A stretch of 13,985 nucleotides of DNA from Promethearchaeota archaeon (GTDB lineage: Archaea > Asgardarchaeota > Lokiarchaeia > Sigynarchaeales > SOKP01): positions 1 to 13,985 of the forward strand of contig SDNN01000059.1 of the NCBI GenBank assembly GCA_004524425.1, given 5' to 3'. The notes beneath the pieces were generated by a model that was given only the letters and a program-made list of their open reading frames with translations, did not search any database and was not told the DNA's origin. Positions 6,281 to 13,724 of the stretch are shown piece by piece. The position numbers and the translations under genes were made by a program. How positions within the stretch are numbered: the stretch's first letter is position 1; each line of letters starts with the position of its first letter.

Positions 6281-7609
6281 TTATTCAACTAATGCGGTTT
6301 TTCCGGTACCCCACACACCTAATGCTCGGCCTAATTCCTTGTGTTCTTTTGCATAGTCTTTTACGGGTATTCCTTCCATGACAGCTTTAATTGCCTGTCT
6401 AAATGCTCTAGCACCATCAATTGGACCATCGGGGTGACTATGAATTCCCCCTCCGCTTCCAATAAGAATATCTTTTCCTGCCTCTTTCACGGTCTTTTCA
6501 ACCATCCCTTGTGTAATTCCTCCAGAAGGCATTGGTAAAGTTGGCGCAATATGTTGAAGTGGGTATCTTAAAGCTCTAAGATTTTGTTCGTATCTCTCTT
6601 CTACAATTTCTGCTTTACCATAAGGAGCAGGAATGACTACGGTATCAGCACCACAAATCCTTGGTAATTTAGCTAATGTAAGAAAACTTGTCATGCCTGT
6701 CCATTCTCCACCAAAATATGCGCCAGCAAAATCCATGTGGCCTAGAATAGGAACATTAATTGAAGGGTCTTCTGCGAGTTGCCTCAAGGCTTCAAATCCA
6801 GTGGATAAATAATTTATCATTAACGCATTTGCACCCATTTCAATCATTTTATCGGCATTTTCGAACATATCAGGGAATTTACCCGTAACGTTTATGGTGT
6901 ATAATGTCTTCTCGCCTTTTTCTGAATCGGCCCTGTCCAATGCTTCCATGTAAGCCGATAATCTATCTTCTAATGGATTGAAGGAAGGATTACCAATTAA
7001 CTCATCGTCTTTGACCACATCACATCCTCCAACAGCAGCTTGATATAAAAGATCTGCTCCTACATCGCAGGTATGACCCGTACAAGGCTTAATCATGTTA
7101 TTCAAGAGAGGTCTTTCAGGTATGTTTAAATGTTTTCTTAATCCATCAATTCCAAATTTAGGACCTTTAAAATCTTCCAACCACGCTTTAGGAAATGCAA
7201 GATCAACTAATTTTAAACCATGTGTGATACTGATATTTCCTATTACGGAGGTAAATAACATGGGAATTCCATCGCCTTTAATATTGACGATTGGAAAGCC
7301 AATTTGGACGAAGTATAATCGTTCCTTCTGGTCTTTTGGTATTACATACTCAAATTGTGGTAACTCATATACACCAAGCACTCGTGCTACGTGTTTCTTT
7401 CTTACCTCTGCTGTTTCTGCTGGTACACGAATCCATGTTCCCGTTGACTGTTCAATTGCTGCAAAACGAGCCAAATAATTCAAATTCATTCCTTTGGGGC
7501 GTTTGATGATGTAGCTTGCTATTATGTACTTTTCTAAATCAATTCCGTCGAGTCCAATTGCTTCTGGGGTGTCAAAATATTTTTCACAACTTTCAAAAGG
7601 AGTTTCCAT
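6281..7609 (-). CDS. RuBisCO-like protein (form IV RuBisCO large-chain homologue)
   Basis: A 442-residue member of the RuBisCO large-chain superfamily. In spinach numbering, these residues are kept: Glu60, Thr65 and Trp66 (EQSTGTW, 53-59); Asn123 (125); base Lys175 (174, in MIKPCTG); carbamylated Lys201 with metal ligands Asp203 and Glu204 (KDDE, 200-203); Lys334 (332); and Ser379-Gly-Gly (362-364). Changed are Thr173 to Met172, Lys177 to Cys176, His294-Arg295 to Asp293-Phe294 (in GHMDFAGA), and His327 to Val325. A protein with an intact metal site but these losses should still enolise a substrate but not fix CO2, which is the hallmark of form IV. Known form IV roles include the 2,3-diketo-5-methylthiopentyl-1-phosphate enolase step and decarboxylation of 3-oxo-isoapionate compounds; which applies here is unknown. 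The ATG start is fixed by AAGGTGA 7 nt upstream. Confidence 0.92.
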   Translation of the reverse strand: METPFESCEKYFDTPEAIGLDGIDLEKYIIASYIIKRPKGMNLNYLARFAAIEQSTGTWIRVPAETAEVRKKHVARVLGVYELPQFEYVIPKDQKERLYFVQIGFPIVNIKGDGIPMLFTSVIGNISITHGLKLVDLAFPKAWLEDFKGPKFGIDGLRKHLNIPERPLLNNMIKPCTGHTCDVGADLLYQAAVGGCDVVKDDELIGNPSFNPLEDRLSAYMEALDRADSEKGEKTLYTINVTGKFPDMFENADKMIEMGANALMINYLSTGFEALRQLAEDPSINVPILGHMDFAGAYFGGEWTGMTSFLTLAKLPRICGADTVVIPAPYGKAEIVEERYEQNLRALRYPLQHIAPTLPMPSGGITQGMVEKTVKEAGKDILIGSGGGIHSHPDGPIDGARAFRQAIKAVMEGIPVKDYAKEHKELGRALGVWGTGKTALVE

Positions 7610-7616
7610 AAATATT

Positions 7617-7623
7617 TCACCTT
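7617..7623 (-). promoter_or_regulatory. Shine-Dalgarno site of the RuBisCO-like gene
   Basis: AAGGTGA on the minus strand, with a 7-nt spacer to the ATG at 7609, complements the UCACCU tail of 16S rRNA. It confirms the start and indicates a leadered mRNA. Confidence 0.7.
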
Positions 7624-7676
7624 AAATTTCTATTTTGATAAAATGTTTTTAATTTAATTTTTAATTCTTAATAGTG

Positions 7677-7687
7677 ATTATATATTG
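7677..7687 (-). promoter_or_regulatory. Putative TATA box of the RuBisCO-like gene
   Basis: The minus strand reads CAATATATAAT, about 70 nt before the ATG. Initiation about 25 nt downstream would give a leader of around 40 nt that contains the AAGGTGA site. The rest of the 7610-7802 gap is AT-rich with no other structure I can support. Confidence 0.35.
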
Positions 7688-7742
7688 AAAAATCTTTTTT
7701 TGAGAAAAGATAAGCCAAAAGAAAATTATATGAAAATATATA

Positions 7743-7792
7743 GAAAAAAATATGAAAAAATATAAGTTAATAAAAAAAATTAAAAAAAAAAA
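7743..7792 (-). terminator. Poly-U terminator of the surface-protein/longin operon
   Basis: Beginning about 10 nt after the stop at 7803, the minus strand has T-runs of nine, eight, six and seven. This is a strong archaeal-type U-rich terminator. It separates the two-gene operon from the RuBisCO-like gene on the same strand. Confidence 0.6.
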
Positions 7793-7802
7793 TTAGAATT
7801 GC

Positions 7803-8912
7803 TTATTCTTCTATCGTAGATTTTGCTTTATGCTTCATTTCAAAATAGGCATCTTCAAGCACATTTATATATTCAATTAAAACTTTATCTGATTTTGATT
7901 TGACATCGTATTGGTGTATAATGGTGCTTAGAATGTATTTAGGATAAACTAATGAGATATGAAAGTCGGAAAGTAATGCATAATATTCATTCCCTTTCTT
8001 GTCTTGAAATACTTGGATCATTTCATTTTCCCATAATTGTTTCAATCCACCATCTATATCGCTTACTCCTTTCTTTCTAAGTTTTTCTAGAGTATTTCTC
8101 GTCACAATAGCAGTTCTTAATAATTTTATGATTTCATAGATTTCTGGATCTGTCATGATGCTTAATGCTTTTAGATTATCTTCCTCTGATGGTCGATAAT
8201 TTTCGAAATATTTTTTTATCGCCGTGCTGTAATCGGTAACAAGCTGTTCAGGAAGCCCTTTTTCTACAGGATTATCAAAGATTTTAATCGGCGGGCGCCT
8301 AATCATTAAGATATCGTTAATGAAAAATATTAATTCTGAAGGCATTCCTTTAACCGATACTTCCTTTACTATTTCCTTTTTAATCAAATCCATTAAAATA
8401 GCGTCTATATCTATGAAACTTTCCCTATACTTATCTTTAAGCCAAATCTTTAATTCTGATTTACTTACGACACCTTCATCTCTTAAACGATCTATAATCA
8501 AACGGTAAATCTCATCCTCATATAATACTGCCAGTTTTTGTTCATTGGTTAAAGTTGGAAAAGCCGAAATTCTTTGAAATAAAGAAGGAATCATTGGTTT
8601 ATATGCATCATCTTCAAGATTCTGCAGTACTATTCTCGCTGCATCTGTTAGCCCGCCTTCGTAAGTATCAGGATCATCATCTAGGTTTAGCAGCAATATT
8701 ATATAGATTGCCTTTTCGGGACCCGAGTAATAGGAAGCAATGTTCAAATGACCAACCATAAGACTTATCATGCCAGGTTCCATGGCATATTCATGTGTAC
8801 TATATATTTGCATTAATGTTTGAGCAGATAAACTAATCTCTTCTGGATATTTAGCGAGTATTTCTGTTCCGACTCTTGGATTCCATTTCATGATCGCTAG
8901 TCCAATTGGCAT
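7803..8912 (-). CDS. Longin/roadblock-like protein with two winged-helix regions
   Basis: A 369-residue soluble protein. Residues 1-100 resemble an Asgard longin/roadblock-type domain: strand IGLAIMKWNPRVGTEILAKYP, helix LSAQTLMQIYSTHEY, strands MISLMVGHLNIASYYSG and AIYIILLLNL, and closing helix GGLTDAARIVLQNL. Such domains form platforms for small GTPases. Residues about 133-205 (DEIYRLIIDRLRDEGVVSK, then IDAILMDLIKKEIVKEVSV) and about 256-325 (DPEIYEIIKLLRTAIVTRN, then LKQLWENEMIQVFQDKKGN and YYALLSDF) each look like a winged-helix fold with helices followed by a beta wing. No signal peptide or membrane helix is seen. The ATG overlaps the stop of the surface-protein gene by one base (TAATG), with a strong Shine-Dalgarno 10 nt upstream, so the two are translationally coupled. 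Function is unknown; a cytosolic partner of the surface protein's tail is inferred. Confidence 0.85.
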   Translation of the reverse strand: MPIGLAIMKWNPRVGTEILAKYPEEISLSAQTLMQIYSTHEYAMEPGMISLMVGHLNIASYYSGPEKAIYIILLLNLDDDPDTYEGGLTDAARIVLQNLEDDAYKPMIPSLFQRISAFPTLTNEQKLAVLYEDEIYRLIIDRLRDEGVVSKSELKIWLKDKYRESFIDIDAILMDLIKKEIVKEVSVKGMPSELIFFINDILMIRRPPIKIFDNPVEKGLPEQLVTDYSTAIKKYFENYRPSEEDNLKALSIMTDPEIYEIIKLLRTAIVTRNTLEKLRKKGVSDIDGGLKQLWENEMIQVFQDKKGNEYYALLSDFHISLVYPKYILSTIIHQYDVKSKSDKVLIEYINVLEDAYFEMKHKAKSTIEE

Positions 8913-11900
8913 TATTCATTTCCACCTCCCTGTTTAGAGAATTTATCTTCCTTAAATTCGTCTGGTGATTTTCCCGCTTTGGTTCCCAAAATATCTTCCA
9001 ATGAAAAACCAATTTTTTGCCATTCCTTGCCAAATTCTTTAACTAACATTCTTTCCATCGAAGGTATTGAATATGATTCCGTAATAGATTTTCCGGCTTT
9101 AATTGTACTTTTGACTTTCCGAAGTTTTTTAACGTAGCCAGGAATTCTTGCTTGTTGAATTACTCTATAACTAACAAGACTGCCTATGATTCCTGCAATT
9201 GATGCCACTAACATGATAAAGTAAAATGTAGGCATTCCCTCATAAATCTCTTCCATCTCAACGATTATAGTAAGGTCAATCTCATCAGTGGTGAAATTTG
9301 CCATTTTAATGATAATTTGTCCTGATAAGGTATTTGCAGTGAAAAAAGCTTCAATATTTTTGGTTTTAAAGGTTAAAGTATATTTTCCATCTCCTTCATC
9401 ATCGAATTCATATTCGTCATCCCCAATTTCTAACACCACTTCGGCACCTTCTAAAGGGATATCTCCTCTAGTTAGATCTGTGAGCTCGAGTTCAAGTTCA
9501 ATTTCCTTTCCTTTAACCACACTAACTTGATCGTCTTTTAATCTTGGAGCATCCAAATCTGCATCAAATTCTCTCAACATGATCTCCAAATTAATAATAG
9601 CCGCTCGAAGTTCATAATTCTCTTTCTGCATGGTAATATAAAGAGAATAAAACCCAACGGATCTTATTTCTGTTTCAAAATCAAGAGTATATGTTCCATC
9701 TTCATTCTGAATCAAAATTCCATTACCATCATTTCCTGAGATGGGATTGCCCAATCCATCTAATTCTTGCCATGTATAAATCGCCATATCTAAGTTTCCA
9801 ATAATACAGTCTGCTCCATTTGTAATATCTTTATATGTGAAGTTAAAATAATCAGCTTGTTCGACCCATACTTTCTTTGACATGTAAGCTATGTCAGTTT
9901 TACCATTAAGAGAAGTCTTTCTATTTAATACATCAAGATAAGAAATAACAATCTGTTCAGTGTGATTTTCGAGCGCGGCTGTAATTGTAACTGGATATAA
10001 TGCAGCACTTAGAGCTTCTGAAGTGTTAAATGAAACGTAATAATAATCCCCATCAATTGGATGTATTGAAAAGTATTTTGTTGGGCTAAATACCCATTTA
10101 AAGGTGACTGTAGCAGCTGATAATGGATTATTAACATCATCATAGTATCTCACAGCAAGTTTAACGATTTCACCGTACTCTTTTTCATATTGTGATACAA
10201 TTTCAAGACTGACATAATCATGTAAATCTAAGAAAGATGCTGTTGCATTAACCTGTATTTCTTGATATAATGGCTCTTCAGGGTCCTCGTATCCTGGTAC
10301 TTCACCATCAATAATAAACCAATATTTCTTATAGCTATTACCTGCAGATAATTCATTTGAATTAAAAGTGATAGAATAATTTACTACATTACTTCCCTGA
10401 AGATTCGCCACCATATCTTTTATTAGAACAATTTTACCCGATTCCCAATCCTGTATATAACACTTGATATCTCCAACATCTTCCATTAAATTCCAAGTAG
10501 AACCATCATCATCTGAATATGATACATTTACTACTATTTCTAGATCTCCATCACCCCAAATTGCTTGAGAAACTGCGGAAATCAACTCAATTTGAGTTAT
10601 TAAATCAGGAATTGGAGCCAATGGTTCAAAATCAAGAATAACTGTAGAATTTAGATTTAATGTAAAATTATATATGCTAACTTCTGAAGTTGGTTCCCAT
10701 TGTCCTTCTGGAATTGTATCATTCACAATAAAATTTGTAGCTTCACCAATTCTTCTTAGAGTTATGTTGTAGGAAAAACCTATGAGAAAAATAAATGGCT
10801 TATAGTATTCATCACTATGAGAAGCCCACCCCTCAGCATTCGTAGTTAACACTGTAATTAAATTTGCAAGCACCGGAGTACCATTATAAATTCTAACACT
10901 AACATATTCTACCGGACCATAAGGATTTTCTGCATCATCATCATCAATGACTCTAATATTTAACTTAGATAGAGCAGTCTTGTTATAAACATTGATCAAT
11001 TCTGTCGTGTTAATTTTTATCTCACCTGAATGCGCACCTCCAGCTGTATATCCCCTGACATCAATCAGAATCCCATGTGCTTTATACTCTTCATTTTTTA
11101 GCTTATTATTATCTACTGTTCCAATATCAATTGATAAAAAGAAATCAGTACCTGACATGGCAAGATTCTGATAAATAATATTACTACTACTGGTTTGATT
11201 GTTGTAATCAATGTAATATATCGTCATGTTATCTAATCGATCTTGGATGTTGTCTAAAGTCACGTTAAAATTAATCAATTTTTTATTACTAAAGTCTGTC
11301 ATCGATCCTCCGGAGTAGATCCGTTCATAAACTCTATAATAATCACTTCCAGTGTATTCATCGTAAGAAGCAACGTCTAAAGAATGGTCATAATTTTTTT
11401 CATTTTGAACATAGTTAGATCGATATATATAACTTGCATTTAAAAGAAAGTTATTAACATTATATTCAGTGTTATAGAAGTAAACCTCATAATAATAGTG
11501 TGATCTATTATTCCATCGAAATCTCGCTGTTCCATTAACTAATGTTAACTGCTTCAAAAATTCTCCATCTTTTTCACTGAATACTTTAATACGTCCATCA
11601 TCGAGAAGTTCCTCGTCCCAATCATTTATTTCAAAATCTATTGTCCAAATATCTAAATTTAAATCAAAACTTGCAGAAAGATCCGATACATTGTACAAAT
11701 TCCAACTTGAAGTTCCAAAATTATCTTCTGTACTATTGAATACAACATCTTCATGAGTGGCGCTAAAAGTGTAATTCACGGAAAAATTATAGATACCATA
11801 ATTTAAATTTGTGAAAATGGTTTCGCCTGATTCATCCGTAGTTTGGGTTTTTGTAGTGGTTTCCCCGATTAATGTGACTTCTGCGTTTGGCACTATCATC

Positions 11901-13357
11901 CCATCAACATCCCGTGTAATGACTGTAATTTCTGATTTTTGGTCTTGATATTCATTCAATTCAATGGTTAAATCAACATCATAAGTGAAGTAAATTTCAT
12001 CGACTTGTCCAAATGCCATATCATCATTGCCAACTCCCTCATCTCCATACATTCCAATTTCAATTGAGATATTCATTCCCATGTATTGGCTTATATCAAA
12101 AATAACAGACTCGTCTAAATCCCCACTATAGGTAGTTACAGTATTTCCTTGCGTTCCCGTAGTGTAATTATACAATTGACTCCCTCCATTATTATTTGTG
12201 ATTCCTGCATATATCTCTAGATATTCATCAAATCCCTGATGTGAATCTGGATTGCCTATACCTGCAGAAGCATTTATAATTCTAACATAATAACCATCGA
12301 CATCTCCTCCTGTTTTTTTTCGATCAAATCCACAAGTTCTGATATTTCGCCATAAATTAAGATATAGTTTATCAACTAAAGGATTACCATCACCTACAAT
12401 CGGAACAATAAAATAATTGCTATATAGAACTCCCGCATAATTATCATTAGCACGTTGGATTTGTTGGGTTTCCCATGGAATTGATGTTTCATTTGTGCCC
12501 CATTTATAAGTGTAACTTCCCAGTTTTTTTTCTTGATTATCTGGATCATTAATTAAAGAATTTTGCCAATGATCCAATGGATCAGTAGGATGATCAGAAT
12601 CGTCATCTGCATAAATGTCTCCCCAAGGCACGATTTCATTAGGCACGTTATGAGACCAGTTCCAACCAACTGGATTATAAGAATATGGAGCAACTTCAGG
12701 ATTTCCAACGGGATCATCTCCTGAGGGAACATAATCAAAGACGCCATTCTTTATTAATCCAAGACCTTGTTCATCGGCCGTACTTTCAACAGCCATGTTA
12801 CCAAAATAGATATAGATGTCCCGTTCTGGATTTAAACTGGTTGCTGAAGCAGATATATTCGTGTTAAAAAATATGGTTGCTTTTCCCTCATCATATGAAC
12901 CGGTGTGCTCTTCATCGATTGGGTCATATGAATAAGAATAATCCTGGAAGATAAAGTATTCTCTTTCACGTCCTACATTGTTCTCATATTCAATTATTCT
13001 TATGTCCTTTAAAGTATCATTAACTTTATTTTCAAAATCTTCATAAGGAAAGACAACCCAAACGCCATAATTTTTTAAATCTACACCCGCATCATTTGTA
13101 ATGTTAATTAAAATCCTATAAGGCCAATTAGAGTCCCACCAAGGATGTTCTCCAAAAGCGCTTGATTTGAGGGTTTCAACGGGATTTAAGTCAGTATCAT
13201 CTTCAACAGTCTTATCATCACCATTAGGCCCTAGATTATTTGAAGGATTATTGAAGTTTGTTAGAAAAATTGCATAAAAGCTTGAAAGCAGAATCATTGA
13301 AAAGAGTATCGATATTTTTATTTTTGTTTTAATCGGTACTTTTTTTTTCATTTCCAT
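8912..13357 (-). CDS. Giant DUF2341/Ig-like surface protein with one C-terminal membrane helix
   Basis: A 1481-residue type I membrane protein. Residues 1-12 are basic and 13-33 hydrophobic, a signal peptide or anchor. Residues about 73-190 match DUF2341, from the WWDSNWPYRI motif to the closing IYIYFGN. Residues about 200-460 look like a beta jelly roll, with a DDMAFGQVDEIYF ending typical of carbohydrate-binding folds. About 468-532 resembles a carboxypeptidase-regulatory-like beta domain (VPNAEVTLIG, TTDESGETIFTNL). Ig-like beta domains follow, clearest at 1045-1140, 1145-1260 and 1270-1370. One helix at 1376-1398 precedes a basic tail (IPGYVKKLRKVKSTIKAGK, 1405-1423) of 83 residues in all. 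I count 32 N-x-S/T sequons, all before the helix. An adhesin, receptor or surface-layer role is inferred. It is the first gene of a two-gene operon. ATG at 13357 is preferred; a second ATG two codons on is possible. Confidence 0.88.
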   Translation of the reverse strand: MEMKKKVPIKTKIKISILFSMILLSSFYAIFLTNFNNPSNNLGPNGDDKTVEDDTDLNPVETLKSSAFGEHPWWDSNWPYRILINITNDAGVDLKNYGVWVVFPYEDFENKVNDTLKDIRIIEYENNVGREREYFIFQDYSYSYDPIDEEHTGSYDEGKATIFFNTNISASATSLNPERDIYIYFGNMAVESTADEQGLGLIKNGVFDYVPSGDDPVGNPEVAPYSYNPVGWNWSHNVPNEIVPWGDIYADDDSDHPTDPLDHWQNSLINDPDNQEKKLGSYTYKWGTNETSIPWETQQIQRANDNYAGVLYSNYFIVPIVGDGNPLVDKLYLNLWRNIRTCGFDRKKTGGDVDGYYVRIINASAGIGNPDSHQGFDEYLEIYAGITNNNGGSQLYNYTTGTQGNTVTTYSGDLDESVIFDISQYMGMNISIEIGMYGDEGVGNDDMAFGQVDEIYFTYDVDLTIELNEYQDQKSEITVITRDVDGMIVPNAEVTLIGETTTKTQTTDESGETIFTNLNYGIYNFSVNYTFSATHEDVVFNSTEDNFGTSSWNLYNVSDLSASFDLNLDIWTIDFEINDWDEELLDDGRIKVFSEKDGEFLKQLTLVNGTARFRWNNRSHYYYEVYFYNTEYNVNNFLLNASYIYRSNYVQNEKNYDHSLDVASYDEYTGSDYYRVYERIYSGGSMTDFSNKKLINFNVTLDNIQDRLDNMTIYYIDYNNQTSSSNIIYQNLAMSGTDFFLSIDIGTVDNNKLKNEEYKAHGILIDVRGYTAGGAHSGEIKINTTELINVYNKTALSKLNIRVIDDDDAENPYGPVEYVSVRIYNGTPVLANLITVLTTNAEGWASHSDEYYKPFIFLIGFSYNITLRRIGEATNFIVNDTIPEGQWEPTSEVSIYNFTLNLNSTVILDFEPLAPIPDLITQIELISAVSQAIWGDGDLEIVVNVSYSDDDGSTWNLMEDVGDIKCYIQDWESGKIVLIKDMVANLQGSNVVNYSITFNSNELSAGNSYKKYWFIIDGEVPGYEDPEEPLYQEIQVNATASFLDLHDYVSLEIVSQYEKEYGEIVKLAVRYYDDVNNPLSAATVTFKWVFSPTKYFSIHPIDGDYYYVSFNTSEALSAALYPVTITAALENHTEQIVISYLDVLNRKTSLNGKTDIAYMSKKVWVEQADYFNFTYKDITNGADCIIGNLDMAIYTWQELDGLGNPISGNDGNGILIQNEDGTYTLDFETEIRSVGFYSLYITMQKENYELRAAIINLEIMLREFDADLDAPRLKDDQVSVVKGKEIELELELTDLTRGDIPLEGAEVVLEIGDDEYEFDDEGDGKYTLTFKTKNIEAFFTANTLSGQIIIKMANFTTDEIDLTIIVEMEEIYEGMPTFYFIMLVASIAGIIGSLVSYRVIQQARIPGYVKKLRKVKSTIKAGKSITESYSIPSMERMLVKEFGKEWQKIGFSLEDILGTKAGKSPDEFKEDKFSKQGGGNE
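8923..8930 (-). promoter_or_regulatory. Internal Shine-Dalgarno at the surface-protein/longin junction
   Basis: GGGAGGTG on the minus strand lies inside the last codons of the surface-protein gene, where it encodes part of the terminal Gly-Gly-Gly. It is 10 nt before the ATG at 8912. Together with the TAATG overlap it shows direct translational coupling of the two genes. Confidence 0.8.
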
Positions 13358-13439
13358 GTAAATCTCTTCAATTTTTCAAATTTTTGTTAAATTTATTTTT
13401 ACGAAAAAGTAATTTTATTAGAGAATAAAAAAACTTCTT

Positions 13440-13456
13440 TTTAACTCTTAGTTAAA
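13440..13456. promoter_or_regulatory. Short palindrome, possible operator
   Basis: TTTAACT-CTT-AGTTAAA is a perfect inverted repeat with 7-base arms and a 3-base centre, 83 nt upstream of the surface-protein start in the shared divergent region. Its size suits a dimeric winged-helix regulator, but such palindromes also arise by chance in AT-rich DNA. Confidence 0.25.
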
Positions 13457-13683
13457 CCAAAAAGATATAATTTATATTTTAATCATTAAATTTTCGTCAC
13501 TTTTTACAAAAATTAGCTTATTAGAGAAGTGTTAATTGAATTCCAAGTATTCAAATCGCCATGTCATAATCAAACAATAATTATATTATTTCAAATTTTT
13601 GCTTTTAATGAAGTTTAAAAATAAAAGTTGTTATTAGAAGTATGGATAATTTTATGGTTTAAAACTCATATTATAACCATTCA

Positions 13684-13693
13684 TTATAAAATA
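13684..13693 (+). promoter_or_regulatory. Putative TATA box of the right-edge longin gene
   Basis: TTATAAAATA, a good archaeal TATA match. Transcription some 25 nt downstream would begin near 13713, after the in-frame ATG-TGA at 13701 and a little before the GTG at 13725, so it favours the GTG start. Confidence 0.4.
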
Positions 13694-13724
13694 CAAGGAA
13701 ATGTGATTAAAAATATTACGCCAA

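Larger units (their letters stand above)
13358..13724. other. Divergent intergenic region, 367 bases, no gene seen
   Basis: This very AT-rich stretch separates the surface-protein operon (minus) from the right-edge longin gene (plus). I see no open frame of note, tRNA or long repeat. It holds TATA-like tracts for both directions (about 13385-13398 and 13465-13481 toward the minus gene; 13684-13693 toward the plus gene) and a 17-base palindrome at 13440-13456. It should contain both promoters and any shared operator. Confidence 0.6.

Noticed and set aside
6281..7609. True CO2-fixing RuBisCO (form III), as found in many archaea
   Set aside because: Residues equivalent to Lys177, His294, Arg295 and His327 are replaced, which is incompatible with carboxylase activity as known.
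7729..7764. Imperfect direct repeat TATGAAAATATA / TATGAAAAAATATA
   Set aside because: Low-complexity A/T sequence next to the U-rich terminator; no sign of a functional repeat or CRISPR.
7803..8912. DNA-binding transcription regulator, because of the winged-helix regions
   Set aside because: The N-terminal longin-like domain and one-base overlap with a membrane-protein gene point away from a simple repressor; not excluded, only ranked lower.
13704..13706. Selenocysteine codon at position 2 of the right-edge longin gene
   Set aside because: No SECIS-like element can be shown, the position has no catalytic meaning in a longin fold, and a GTG start downstream explains the gene more simply.
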